A stretch of 64,000 nucleotides of DNA from Liolophura sinensis (taxonomy: Eukaryota; Mollusca; Polyplacophora; Chitonida; Chitonidae). The notes beneath the pieces are model-generated. The model worked only from the letters and a program-made list of their open reading frames with translations. It did no database searches and was not told where the DNA came from. A program made the position numbers and the translations under genes. Below, piece after piece: positions 24,201 to 33,600 of the stretch. Location of the stretch: assembly GCF_032854445.1 (NCBI RefSeq), contig NC_088302.1:18039338-18103337 (forward strand), written 5' to 3'. Position 1 is the stretch's first letter. Each line of letters opens with the position of its first letter.

Positions 24201-27200
24201 ATGTATGGTTGAATTACATGAAGGGTGTAATGGTCAGAAGGAGCTCTCAAAGAGGTCAACATGAAGCCAGAGATCACACTGTGATTAAAAAAAAAACAAA
24301 AACACATGCTACAAATTGTTACAAACTGGCAAAAAGCAAACTGCATATTGGCAAAAATGAAAAAAAATCACAAATTTTTTATTCCGAAAGTTGAGAGATA
24401 AAGTTAATATAAAAACTACCATGTAGGTAGATAAGGTAATCATTTATTGATAATGTTTGATCATGCTGAAGCAAAAGTAAAAAAAAAAAAATGTGTCAAA
24501 GTGTAAATATCCAGCAAATTCAGATTCTGTCTTGTGATCCCTGATATCAGAATAGTAAGGCTGGCTGGGGTGTCATGGTTGGTGCCTTGCAGCAGATTGT
24601 GCTTCAGTCAGGCAGCACAATGAATGCGTTGTCTTTGTGACAGGTCAGTAGTAAGCAGACACCGTCGTGATGTGACAAAAATGCTGTGTACAATTAGTGA
24701 ACAAAGAAAACTCTTTGGTTGAAAGTTTGTCTCTTAGGGTATACTTTAGCAAGATACATCCTTTCCCCCTTCCCAGACAAAGAAAAAAATGGCTGAGACC
24801 CCCCCCCCCCCACTCCCTGTCCAAAAAAGAAGGAAAAAATAGTTTCCAGCATGATGTTTCTGAGTAAATTATTTCCAGTGTTTTGGGGTGAAGTTAAGGC
24901 GCTTTGTTAAGGAGAGACACAAGAGTTTACCAGACTTCTTGAATTCATCAAAATAATAAGGCATAAAAAGATGCAGTTAAGGTAGCAAAAAAATGAAAGA
25001 CAGCATTATTGCATCAAAAGACACATTTTGGACATTCCAAGCAGACAGGCTACAGTTATTCAGCTGTCTGCACAAAGTCCATTAATTTTTTGGCGTCAGA
25101 TTTATTATATTGTTTTTTTAGGGGACGGGTAAATGTGAGGCGTAGTTCTGGATTTGGGTGGTAGACAGAAGTGTGTGTTACCGGCTAGAACACCTTAAGT
25201 ACCACTGTTCCATTCATTACTCTGTCAGGGTAATACCACTGAAAGTGACCCTCAGTGAAAGCGCTCTGGTGTTCTCCATCCCTCACCCCTCCTCTCATGT
25301 TCTACATATAGCACGTTTCATGGTCATTGGCCAATGTAAATATGTACAGATGGTAGGTAAACAATTTTCGACGCATTTACCCTCATAAAACATCTCATTA
25401 ATAACAGGTTTATGCTTACAACATAAAAAATATTACTTTTGAGTCCCTCAAGAAGAAGTCTTGTTTTAGACAAAGAGGATTCCTGGTAAGTATGTTCTGA
25501 AGTGGTGGAAATGCCATACCAATGCCCAAAATAACGCAAAAAAAATGTAAAAATGTTGAAAAAAAAGTGTTTTTCTGTGGTCTTCAGGGAGATGTGGTTG
25601 TTGAACACAAAAGACGGGAACAATTGGCCAGATACGATAAATTTTTCAAGAAATTTGAGCACAGCAAGGCATTGGATGCTGCTCTACAAGTGAGTATAAA
25701 AGAATAAAGGCGGAGAAGTGCCAGTCCGTCTGCATCATGCCACCCACTGGACCTATACACCCCTCCCCCTCTCCCAGCTCACATCTCCCTCACCCTAACT
25801 CTCTCTTTATAATCACCCTCCTACAACACACACTGACGCATCCATGGTTCACTAATCACAAAAGTCTGTTTTCTGTCACCTTGACACGGGAGAGTAAGGC
25901 AGACAAAATACAAAATGAAAAATGATAATTGTAGTGGGTGAGGATGAGTACATATGTTGTCATACAAACTCTACTGAGGTTGTACATCCCTTTTTTTTTT
26001 TAATGTATTTGTCATGAAACAGTTGAATATGGGATTTGTTGAAAGTCAAATGTACAATAACTTTTCTTCAAGCTTAGATGTGAGTAGGGGAAAATGTTTG
26101 ACTGGCAAAGATTGTCTTCCATGTATGCCATTCAGTTGTATTAATATCGGAGTTACCCTAAATGATCATAAATTTTGTCCATGACTAATTTCTCCATTTT
26201 CCCTGTTTCTAAGAGTTCTATTGATTTTAGAAACTAAGGTGTTCTGAGGTTTGCTTGGAACATGAAATGATGATCTACTGGAAAATTATAAGTTTCAGGA
26301 CCAAAAAATAATATTTTCTGACATTTATTTGCCTCTAAAATTCAATGTTGTGAGTGAAAATTTAGGTTATTTAGAATGTTATATTTATATTGACAATATC
26401 CACTGTAATTAGTAGTAATTTTTAGACCAGTCGGATTTATTTGCAGTTTCTGCTGCAGTCTCTCACCATATAAACTGCATGTTCAATTCCAGCTCTGCAG
26501 TTTGTGAATTTTATGGCGTACTGTTGTATTCGATGGCCGAATGGTTAGAGCGTCCGCCTCGAAGTAAGGAGACCCGGGATCAAATCCAGGTCGGGCCATG
26601 TCAAATTGGTACTTGTTGCTGCCTCGCTTGGCGCTCAGAACTGAAAAAGGAAACAGGACTGGTTGGCCTAGTGTATAATGTGACTGGGTGGGGTGTCACT
26701 TTGGCATGGACTCGCCCTGCCACAAGAAGAGACAATATATGTACACACACATGACTCCTTGTCATCATTTGTAGTTAAGAGCCAGTCCCCAGATTTGCTG
26801 TCCTCAACAGCTATGCATGTAACCAGAAGTTCATTACTTAGAAGTATGTAACTTCCCCATAGCTAGTCACCACGGCACAGCACGCGTTACGTCATCTGTA
26901 GAAGCTTCAGCCACCTGGCGGAGAGACATGACAGCCTCTTGGTTAGAAATTGTGAACTGAGTCATGGGAAATCTAATGTAGACAGCTCCTACAAGAACTG
27001 GCCACACGTTGAAACCGAATTCGCTAATCATTGCTGCTATGCAGTTAAGAGCCCATTGACCATTTGTATATTGGCAAGCAACTCTAAAACAGTCACTATC
27101 AAAGACATTGTTGTCCTTTTACAAAACTTTCCGTTGTCGTAATTTTTTTCAACACAGCATTATTTGGATCATTTTTTTCCACCATGCATCAGCTATTTCT

Positions 27201-29090
27201 CAAACATTTGCTGTGCATAGAGAGCAAAGAATATACATGGCTGCGCAGATACGTCCCATAATGTGAGATGGAAGAATGGTGCTGTGGAGACAAGCTATAG
27301 GGAAGTTGCATACTCCTAGATAATGGACTTGATGTAATTCAGCACTGCAATCTGAGAGCAGTGTTTATTTTCTTTTCACTGGCCTTCACACAAGCCCCCA
27401 GTGGACATTGTATCTAGCTGCCTATGGTTCAAATCCAGTTATTTCCTACCAATCTTTTTTCGCATTATCATGAACTTTACTGACAGAAGCGGCAAAAAGA
27501 GTAGGAACGTGAACCCCGGTGACACTGCTGGATAACACCTTTAATTTGTTCTTTATTTTTTATTTTGTGAACTAATTAACAGCTTCAGGTGAGAAGGAAG
27601 ACACCTGAGGTGACAATTAGCGTCTTTCAAGAACTGATTAGACGGGGTGGTATAAAACCTGCACTCGCTGGTAGAGATGACAAGTCCTTGGGTAACTGCC
27701 TCAAATTCATACAAAGGTGTGTTTGATAAATGGTTACAAATGGTTAATGTTGTACATGTAGTTTTGTTGTAGACTAAATATAGTAGGATGTTCCTACATT
27801 TACACTGCGGTGATTTTAAAAAGTTTAAATTTTGTGTTGTGGAAAGTAATATATAATAACATTATATAACATCAGAAAAATATGGAAATTAAAGTGGTAC
27901 TGAAGAAGAGTTCTGGATGTTTATAACCAGTAGTACTATTTAGGTATTTATGAACAGATTTGCATGTACACAGTGCATGTAAAGACGTAAATCTAAGATT
28001 TTCATTATGGATTGAGAAGTATGGCTGATCTTTTTTTTCACTTTTCCTTTCAGAAATATTAGCAATCCCAAATTTATGACCACTCTAGTTGACATTGCCA
28101 ATCTTATCCTTGGTAAGTGGTTTAAAGTATATTTACATATTGTAATTATTTAAACACATTTGCTTTGAAATGAAGGGTGTCCAAGATTTGGTGCACAATT
28201 CAACTTATACCAGGAGTAAAGACAAAGTAACACTCCACTCCATATATGGTAGTACACATCTGTAATCCCTTTGGGGTTCTTGGCTAAGTGCAGCGCGATG
28301 ACCCAGGTGCCAACGAGGTCATGCTGGCTTCCTCTCCAGTCGTACGCTGTTATTTCCTGTTGTGTAATTAAGTGTAATCCCTTTGGTCTGATTGGCTGAT
28401 GGAAAGATGTCAAAATATACAACGCTGTACTGAAGGATTACGGGAAATAATGTTTGTGTGGTTGAACCTCAACTGACTGGACTTCTCTTTGGTACTGAGG
28501 CAAAGTTGATAGATTTGTGTGATAGGGGTTTAATAGATATATAGATTGCAGGTAATTTTAATGACACTTCTTCCTGTGTTCTGCTTTTCACCTGTACAAT
28601 TTCACCAGAGTGCATCACAACACATTCATCAGCAAAAAGAATGCTCTGAAGAACGTGAGATTGGTGTGGGGTGATTGAATCAAATATGAAAGTATTGATT
28701 TTCTTGATGAAATGTTAGGCCATGTGCCCAAGCAACACGCTAGCATTACCTCCTTACATATTGGTGTTGATTTTAATGTCAGTTATGATAAATAAATGAG
28801 TTTTGATGGATCTGTTGCCTATGTCAGTCTTTTTGAAAAATTAACCGTAATTAAAAATTTGTTTTCCAGAAATCTACTCTCCACATGTTGGTCAGTCTGC
28901 GATCGTGGATGCCATGATACTGCAGCTGAAGGAAACAGTGGACATTGAAGTGGCTTATATGAAATCTCTGATGGAGGTGATGGGCACACTGGACACACTG
29001 TTTGCTATCTCAAACAGAAACGAATCTACCAATCAGAATGCTGAACTTCCTGCTGAACTTACACCATCAGCTGCTGCGAAGTCATTGTGA
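6232..29090 (+). CDS. UTP15: UTP15, U3 snoRNP-associated WD40 protein (5' part missing)
   Basis: UTP15 is a nucleolar subunit of the t-UTP/UTPA module of the small-subunit processome, which supports pre-rRNA transcription and 18S rRNA maturation. Nine exons join in frame: 6232-6286, 6931-7056, 17839-17974, 21758-21842, 22756-22905, 25588-25689, 27583-27716, 28054-28112 and 28870-29090. They total 1068 nt, 355 codons plus TGA. The first half shows WD40 blade ends ([21 protein letters not shown]). A Lys-rich linker follows, then the UTP15 C-terminal helical domain ([34 protein letters not shown]). All junctions are GT-AG and the phases agree. Human UTP15 is about 518 aa, so about 160 N-terminal residues should lie upstream. 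Symbol assigned from remembered family similarity. Confidence 0.93.
6287..6930. other. UTP15 intron with a diverged SINE
   Basis: A 644-bp intron. Its central part, 6430-6675, is a diverged SINE listed separately. Confidence 0.8.
6430..6675 (+). repeat. Diverged tRNA-derived SINE, 3' block related to the main family
   Basis: The 3' part has the conserved SINE string (TTTCCTCCAACCATAAAACT, then CTTCTTGAGTGTGGCATTAA) and ends in AACAATCAAATAAATG. The 5' half differs from the main family, so this is a second subfamily or an old copy. Confidence 0.7.
6931..7056 (+). CDS. UTP15: UTP15 exon, WD40 repeat
   Basis: Acceptor TGTTTCAG and donor GTATGA. It encodes [12 protein letters not shown]...[25 protein letters not shown] is the WD-type blade end. 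Confidence 0.95.
7390..7663 (-). repeat. Full-length tRNA-derived SINE (main family, B) with target-site duplication
   Basis: Starts with a (TTTA)n tail, then GATTGGTGTTTTATGC, and ends in the tRNA-like head read in reverse (GCGCTAACCGACTGAGCCAC). It is flanked by a perfect 16-bp direct repeat, TCAGTCAGATTTTATT, at 7374-7389 and 7664-7679, which proves retroposition. It is the best reference copy in the UTP15 introns. Confidence 0.95.
8199..8256 (+). repeat. Copy 1 of an unnamed interspersed repeat
   Basis: TAAGTTTCAGCAC, then AATATTTTATGACATTTATT and TGCC. The same string occurs near 14443 and 26290. Confidence 0.65.
8262..8324 (+). repeat. SINE family B 3'-end fragment
   Basis: ATTCTAGAATATGGCGATGA, then ACACCAATCAAATAAATAAA. 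Only the tail end of the element is present. Confidence 0.75.
9321..9490 (+). repeat. 50-bp tandem repeat, about 3.4 copies
   Basis: ATTCAAGTATTGCACAAGTA recurs at 9321, 9371, 9421 and, diverged, 9471. The first three units are nearly identical. It is intronic. Confidence 0.9.
11860..12002 (+). repeat. 5'-truncated SINE family B
   Basis: Runs from TCTGGCCGTTTGCCAGCAAC through GGTTTCTTCCCACCATAATG and ATATTCTTGAGTACAGCGTA to a short TCAAATAAAT tail. The tRNA head is missing. Confidence 0.85.
13470..13660. promoter_or_regulatory. Candidate intronic regulatory island with CRE core
   Basis: A complex, less AT-biased segment between T-rich stretches. It includes TTGACGTCAG near 13632, which carries the palindromic CREB/ATF core TGACGTCA. 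Function is inferred only from motif and texture. Confidence 0.25.
14331..14520 (+). repeat. Copy 2 of an unnamed interspersed repeat
   Basis: Shares CCTAAATGACCATAAACTTT, the GAGAGTTCTGTTTATTTTAG segment, CTGGAAAATTGTAAGTTTCA and ATATTTATTTGCC with 26157-26370, in the same order. No SINE hallmark is present. Confidence 0.75.
17839..17974 (+). CDS. UTP15: UTP15 exon, WD40 repeat
   Basis: Acceptor TTGTGCAG and donor GTGAGA. It encodes [15 protein letters not shown]...[26 protein letters not shown] is a canonical WD blade end and HHKTVTCL matches orthologues. Confidence 0.96.
19181..19342 (+). repeat. Degenerate 42-45-bp tandem repeat, four units each with a CCAATCA box
   Basis: Two 45-bp units with GTGCAGTGTCAGTGTCCTGT (19181, 19226) are followed by two units with CATAGCACACAGATAG-type sequence. 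CCAAT pentamers start at 19205, 19250, 19292 and 19334, always as GCCAATCA. Confidence 0.85.
20395..20760. promoter_or_regulatory. Candidate conserved non-coding element / intronic enhancer
   Basis: High-complexity sequence with TTAATTAAT, GATTAATTGAGC, a CCCCGGGAGCATGGGG palindrome and GGGCCCC blocks, sharply different from the AT-rich intron around it. It has no long open frame. The call as conserved is an inference from texture. Confidence 0.3.
21362..21604 (+). repeat. 20-bp minisatellite, about 12 copies
   Basis: Unit CCCAAAACTTCCCAAGCAGT with variants (AAGTAGT, GCCAAAACTT). It is open on both strands and creates spurious proteins such as the LPKQSQNF-type repeat. It lies about 150 bp upstream of the 21758 UTP15 exon. 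Confidence 0.95.
21758..21842 (+). CDS. UTP15: UTP15 exon, WD40 repeat
   Basis: Acceptor GTTGTAG and donor GTGAGT. Two bases from the previous exon complete Arg, then [20 protein letters not shown] and [14 protein letters not shown] ends a blade. Confidence 0.95.
22116..22381 (+). repeat. Full-length SINE family B
   Basis: The tRNA-like head (GGTCTACTTGGCTGAGGTGG, then TTAGCATACCAGC) is followed by GACCCAGGAGCCTCTCACCA, the box-B-like GAGTTCAAGTCC and the conserved 3' block. It ends in (AATA)n. A possible short imperfect duplication TTTGTTNCT flanks it. Confidence 0.9.
22553..22656 (+). repeat. SINE family B 3' fragment
   Basis: TGGCCGCCGCCTCATAAGAG, AAATACTCTTGATAACGGCG and TAAAACACC with an AATAAATAAAAT tail. 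It is 5'-truncated. Confidence 0.8.
22756..22905 (+). CDS. UTP15: UTP15 exon whose 3' end seeds a minisatellite
   Basis: Acceptor TGTACAG and donor GTGAGA. It encodes [20 protein letters not shown] followed by the Lys-rich linker ([20 protein letters not shown]). The last ~40 bases plus ~32 bases of the following intron are the founding unit of the 72-bp array that follows. Reading past the donor gives a stop five codons later. Confidence 0.96.
22866..23779 (+). repeat. 72-bp minisatellite derived from the UTP15 exon-intron junction, 13 units
   Basis: The core GGAAAGTTCAT recurs at 22883, 22955, 23019, 23091, 23163, 23235, 23306, 23378, 23449, 23521, 23593, 23665 and 23737. The spacing is 72 bp (71 or 64 in three cases). 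Each unit combines exon-like sequence, CAGCAG, the GTGAGATATGG donor and intron-like AAATAACATCTGTAATAAC. Because 72 is a multiple of three, the array is open in extra frames and gives false 24-residue repeat proteins on both strands. Confidence 0.97.
23780..25587. other. Rest of the UTP15 intron
   Basis: Contains a diverged SINE at 24082-24185, A-runs near 24286 and 24480, and a C-run near 24800. No gene was seen. Confidence 0.7.
24082..24185 (-). repeat. Diverged SINE family B fragment
   Basis: CTCAAGAATATTTCACTGAT, TTTATGATGGGAGGAAACCA and CGACCATCCACAGG match the 3' half in reverse orientation. The tail and head are lost. Confidence 0.7.
25588..25689 (+). CDS. UTP15: UTP15 exon, start of C-terminal domain
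   Basis: Acceptor GTCTTCAG and donor GTGAGT. It encodes [20 protein letters not shown], then [14 protein letters not shown]. The LxxYDKxFKxFxxSKALD pattern is the conserved junction between propeller and C-terminal domain of UTP15. Confidence 0.95.
26157..26370 (+). repeat. Copy 3 of an unnamed interspersed repeat
   Basis: Collinear with 14331-14520: CCCTAAATGATCATAAATTT, GAGTTCTATTGATTTTAG, TGGAAAATTATAAGTTTCAG, ACATTTATTTGCCTC. It has no terminal repeats or SINE head. Confidence 0.75.
26526..26768 (+). repeat. tRNA-derived SINE family A
   Basis: The head reads as a tRNA (GATGGCCGAATGGTTAGAGC, GTCCGCCTCG, then box-B-like GGGATCAAATCC). It is followed by a body shared with 59316-59590 (GGAAACAGGACTGGTTGGCC, CTCGCCCTGCCACAAGAAGA). 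It is not a functional tRNA: the acceptor stem is not closed and the body continues. Confidence 0.85.
27583..27716 (+). CDS. UTP15: UTP15 exon, C-terminal domain
   Basis: Acceptor AATTAACAG and donor GTGTGT. It encodes [20 protein letters not shown], then [20 protein letters not shown] and KFIQ. This is the most conserved segment of the UTP15 C-terminal domain (orthologues: VVSIIxELxRRGxLxxALAG). Confidence 0.96.
28054..28112 (+). CDS. UTP15: UTP15 exon, C-terminal domain
   Basis: Acceptor TTTCCTTTCAG and donor GTAAGT. It encodes [20 protein letters not shown]. The 337-bp intron before it holds nothing notable. Confidence 0.95.
28113..28869. other. UTP15 last intron
   Basis: Contains a short SINE-head-derived insertion with target-site duplication (28275-28372). 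The rest has no recognised feature. Confidence 0.75.
28275..28372 (+). mobile_element. Minimal SINE-B-head element with 14-bp target-site duplication
   Basis: Internal SINE-B strings (GCAGCGCGATGACCCAGG, CATGCTGGCTTCCTCTCCAG) are joined by a deletion and the usual 3' block is absent. It is flanked by TGTAATCCCTTTGG at 28261-28274 and 28373-28386. Confidence 0.7.
28870..29090 (+). CDS. UTP15: UTP15 terminal coding exon
   Basis: Acceptor GTTTTCCAG and stop TGA at 29088-29090. It encodes [50 protein letters not shown] and a Ser/Ala/Pro-rich tail ending AAAKSL. The LxxTVDxEVxYxxxLMEVxGxLDxLFA pattern is diagnostic. Confidence 0.97.
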
Positions 29091-29334
29091 TATTTCCGAA
29101 GTATCTGAGGAATTTGTCTGAACTTTATATGGGACCAAGAGAAGAAGTGTATGCCAAAAATCAGACACATTTGTGAAACAATTGGCAGATATTTTACAAA
29201 GTATTTGACACGAAGTGAAACATTTGGTGTGGAATTGCACAAAGCCAATTTTGATGTGTGAATATCATTCTCTAAAGGGTATTGAACTGTCACTTCTAAT
29301 ACCCTTTTATTCAGGAACCACACACTATGTTATT

Positions 29335-29612
29335 GTATGGGAAGTGGCTATGTGGAAAGATGCCTGACTCCCATCCAGCACAAGGTGTGGTTCAAAACTG
29401 CCCCTGGATATTGAATCGTGAAGACTTAGCCCAGTCTTTGTCGAAGACCGATTCCACAAATATGGAATTCCAGGTCTGTACACATGGGAAAGTTCTTCAG
29501 TAACTTGCCATAGGTCAGTGGTTTAACCTGGGGTTTCCTCCACCTGTAAGTGTGCCTGCTTGTGACAAATTTGTGAGTATGACAGTGAACAACAATCAAA
29601 TAAATAAAATAC
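29335..29612 (+). repeat. tRNA-derived SINE, diverged subfamily
   Basis: Box-B-like GGTTCAAAACT, a TGGGGTTTCCTCCACCTGTA segment and the terminal GAACAACAATCAAATAAATA. The central part differs from family B. It lies in the UTP15 3' flank. Confidence 0.7.
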
Positions 29613-29950
29613 ATAATTGTTCATCAAAGGAGAAGGTCATTTATATGTGGAACATCTGTGTAGTGGGTCATTTTTTAGTCTGATAGTTTGGCTAATAATA
29701 TAAAGGGTAAATCTAAAGGATCATGTAGAGGATAGTGTCTTGTAAAGTGGGTGGCCTCCTCGAGGCCTTAAATCTGACTGCCATTGAATGCGTGCAATAT
29801 TCTCTTCCACATCTTTAAACCTCAGTCAATTAGATATGCAATGATGGCCAAATATATCAAGGCGTTTTGTTCTGTCCTGCCAGAACACACTTGTTTGAAA
29901 TAAAGAAGCTGGAATTGTGGCAAACTGTAGACGAAGTATTTTAAGGATTT

Positions 29951-30092
29951 GTTTGATTGGTGTTTTACACCTTTAATCAAGAGCACTTCACTTTTAGGAT
30001 GGCAGCCAGCATCATAAAGGGAGGAAACCGGTCAGAGCCTGGGCTAAACCCACGAGCATCAGCCTGTTGCTGGCAGACCTTCCCCCATATCC
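29951..30092 (-). repeat. 5'-truncated SINE family B
   Basis: GTTTGATTGGTGTTTTACAC, GGATGGCAGCCAGCATCATA, GAGGAAACCGG and CTGTTGCTGGCAGACCTTCC in reverse orientation. The TTTA tail is almost absent. Confidence 0.8.
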
Positions 30093-30414
30093 ACTGGTGA
30101 ATTTGTCACCTACATTTTGCAGGGGTCTTAAAAGTTGTGGTGTTGTACACTGGCAAATCGTCTTCAAGCTGTGGTGTTCTGTTGAAGTGAAGCCTTCCAA
30201 AATCACAGTGGAAAGAGAAGTTACATTGTTACAAAATAAATTTATTTGACAGCTATTTCAAAATGTTCTTGAGTTTCATGTCTTGCCATTATGTGCAAGG
30301 CAGATTTTATTTGTCTCATGGCATAAACAGTTAGATTAAAATAACACCCGTTTTTAGGAAGTTGTGAAAGAAGTCATTATACAGAGTAGGGGAGACAACC
30401 CAAAACTGAACCTA

Positions 30415-30618
30415 CTAAGTTGTCTCCCCTGAGTCCGTCTCCATGGCTCCTCCAGCGTGTGTGTACTTTTCCCTGACATCTTTGATCTTCTCGTACTGAA
30501 ATTCTGCTCCCACCGCACAGGATAACATGGACTCGATGTTCCGTTCTTCCAAATCCCCAAACACATAGCCATTAGCCTTATCAACTTCCTTCATCAAGCG
30601 TAACATGCTCTCTTTGTC
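30415..30618 (-). CDS. GPN2: GPN2 terminal coding exon
   Basis: Minus-strand acceptor CACTTCCAG, stop TAG at 30417-30415. It encodes [52 protein letters not shown] and an acidic tail. The DKES...VDKANGY block matches GPN2 orthologues. Confidence 0.96.
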   Translation of the reverse strand, partial: DKESMLRLMKEVDKANGYVFGDLEERNIESMLSCAVGAEFQYEKIKDVREKYTHAGGAMETDSGETT

Positions 30619-33600
30619 CTGGAAGTGAATATACATTAAACAGGTTCAACTACACGAGTATGATGCATTGCACATTGGTTAAGTCATTTTATTCATCTCC
30701 AAGAATACAACTCACCATACAGTGAAGTGAAAGAGATTGTGTTAACTAAAGACAAAGGAAAGCCCTAAACCAGAAACACTGAACCAGTACATTTGCTAGT
30801 CACACAGAAACTCCCATCTCACTCCATGTACTGACTAGTCGCTATTAAGATCTGGAGCAGCAGCCACTTCCAGCTCATCTGATGTTAGTCCAATCAAGAG
30901 GGAGATTTTTCAGTTTGAACTCTTTTACTGCTAAAGGTAAAAAACAGTCGTACTGTAACATGTGACCTGTCAAAAATGTCAGGCAGTTATTTTCCATCAC
31001 ATTTACTATCACACGGCCGTCTGAAAAAAAGTTTTACAAAAGGTGACATAAGACGAACCATAAAAAAAATTGAGGAGCTGAATTTTGGTGAACATAAGGG
31101 TTTCCAAAGTGAAGAAGTGTCATTTGTCAGATAGATGATAGATAAATTATGTCGATAAAAGACACCTTACATTTTTCACCAGTTACATTACACAGCTGTT
31201 CTGTTTTTACCTTTAAAACCTCTCCAAATAAAAAGTTGTCAGCGGAAGAGAGGAAGTGTTTCGTAAGACCTAGTTAGTGACACGTTATTAAGAGAGTGGC
31301 TGGTACATTTCACTTCAGTTAGACTGATTAAAACCTTTCTTTGTCAGTGTCACGTTTGCATGTATTTTCAGCCGACAGTCTGACATCAGAAGTGCTTTAG
31401 GACTATGATTCTTGGTAATTCTGAGAGGCTTTAATATAAAACCACAACCTGTGCTTACAGGTCTTCCTGATTTAAGTATTCAAGTGTAAAAATCAGTAAT
31501 TACTACGCCAATCAGAATTCGCAGTCATCAGGAAGTCAAAGGTAAATGTTGGTTTTCACCTGAACGTTGAGAGCCACAAATGACACGAGACTGTAATCCT
31601 CCACTAAACCAACCATAGCCTCATTCATCTTCTTGTAGCGCTTGAAAATCGGGTCTTCCTGAAAGATAACAAGTCATGGCTCTTAACCAACATAGTGCCA
31701 TCTTGATGTTGTCTAAGGGAAGATAATTTACTGAAATTTACTCTTTCTCGATACAGCCCACTGGGTTATACCTCTGAGTTATCCTTCCATAGGCAACATC
31801 CAGATGGCACTAGCCATATCTTGGTCATGTGACACTATTGCAGTTGGGCTTACCAGCCCAAAAATTCACTTCAGTAGATAGCATTTACCGTTATATATTA
31901 CACTAAACCCGACCGAAATTGGCTGACTTTTAAGCTGTAGTTGAACTATTGTTTGCCTTCAGAACTGTTCAGGAACATCATCACATCAGAATCAATGACT
32001 GACTCAGGCTTAGCACCTTCTGAGCCATATTTCAACCATACTGTGTCATGAACATCTTTGAAGTAAGAAACAGCACGGTTTTCGATGCGCCCATCTCATC
32101 TCGCTTATAATGGGAGCTCTCTGGCTTTGTGCTCAGTAAAGGCACTGGATGGCCCGGGCTGTTCATGTGGCCTTGCGGAGTAACAGAGTAAGGTGTTGTG
32201 TCTGGTGTTTTTTGCAGGACATTCCAGTGAGGCAGTGCTATAAACATGATGTCAGCCTGCTGGAGTGAGACACCATTTTAATGTGTTTGAAATAAGGTTG
32301 AAGGTGTGGTATCCATGACTTGTAAAAGTTGTCTCCCTTCAACTGTCTATTATTGTTATACTGCACATATACTACTAGTACTACAACGTGCTATGACCCA
32401 AAATAATGTTGAAATGGTGACATTAAACAAAAACAAATCAAAAATCTTTAAAACCTCACCTACAGTTTCAGTGTGCAATATAAAAAATTAAGCTTCAAGT
32501 TTCTGAATAGCCCTTATGGCCATTATCTCAGTTGTGAAGACTTACATTGTGATTAAACGTAACAGTTTGTGTCAAATTATAGGCTCTTGAATATGTTCAT
32601 TCTTTAAAATTTACGGCAGAAAAGTAGAAGCACCATTTTGATACAGTATATCTGCCTCTGATTCCAGTTCTAAATGAGTCCTATAGTTTTAGGATGAGAC
32701 AATTATCACAGGAACCAGGAAAATAATAATGATGATGGAGTAAAATAGAGAAATAATACTGATGATGGTGTAAAATAGAGAAATGATAGTGATGGTGTAA
32801 ATTAGAGAAATGATACTGATGATGGTGTAAAATTGAGCATAATACTGATGATGGTGTAAAATTGTGAAATAATACTGATGATGGGGTAAAATAGTGAAAT
32901 AATACTGATGATAGTTATGATGGAGTAAAGCAACAATCATGAATTATTAAACAAAAAATAAAATAAAAAAAATAACCTGTTGGCTCTCATGTAAGCAGAT
33001 TTAAATGGGGTCTTCGAGGTCAAGGTGGTTAGCGTTTGAATGCAGCGTAATGACCCAGGAGCCTCTCACCAATGTGGTCGTGATTTTTAGTCCAGGTCAA
33101 ACTGCCTTCTTCTTCAGTCGTATGTAGGAAGGTCTGCCATCAACCTGCGGATGGTAATGGGCTTCCCCTGGGCTCTGGCTGGTTTGGTCCAACCAGAATG
33201 CTGGTCACAATCGTATAAGTGAAATATTCTTGAGTACGGCATTTAACACCAATCAAATAAATAAATAAATAAAGAAATACCCAGATTCAGATGAATAATG
33301 CCCTATAACTCACCTGCAAATGGTCTAACAGGTAAGACAGGTCTAAAACTTCTGTGTAGAAGTCAACATTAAAGTCCAACCTCCCAAACTTCTCTATTAA
33401 GTCCACTTTTGAGAGTACATTGACATGAGGAAGTTCCACTTGTAACATCGTTGACAAAGACGTCAACAAAACAGATATAAATTTTCCTGCATCACTACAG
33501 TAATGAGAGTCCACAAGATGTACAGCTGCCAGTCGACAGTCCCATTTCTGGATCTGTGCAACAATGTTGCGGATGGAATTATTGTGGGTGTATAACTCCA

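Larger units (their letters stand above)
25690..27582. other. UTP15 intron (1.9 kb)
   Basis: Holds copy 3 of the unnamed repeat (26157-26370) and a SINE of family A (26526-26768). The segment 26800-27540 is less AT-biased but without recognised features. Confidence 0.75.
29091..30414. other. Convergent spacer between UTP15 and GPN2
   Basis: Holds two SINE fragments (29335-29612, 29951-30092). The AATAAATAAA in the first SINE tail (29599-29606), or AATAAA near 29899, could serve as the UTP15 poly-A signal. Confidence 0.7.
31659..33313. other. GPN2 intron 1
   Basis: Contains a 26-30-bp tandem repeat (32722-32935) and a full SINE (33007-33274) ending 40 bp from the exon. Confidence 0.8.

Noticed and set aside
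26526-26600. A tRNA gene at the head of the 26.5-kb SINE, or at 44209 and 59330
   Set aside because: Box A/B-like words exist but the acceptor stems do not pair and a SINE body follows.
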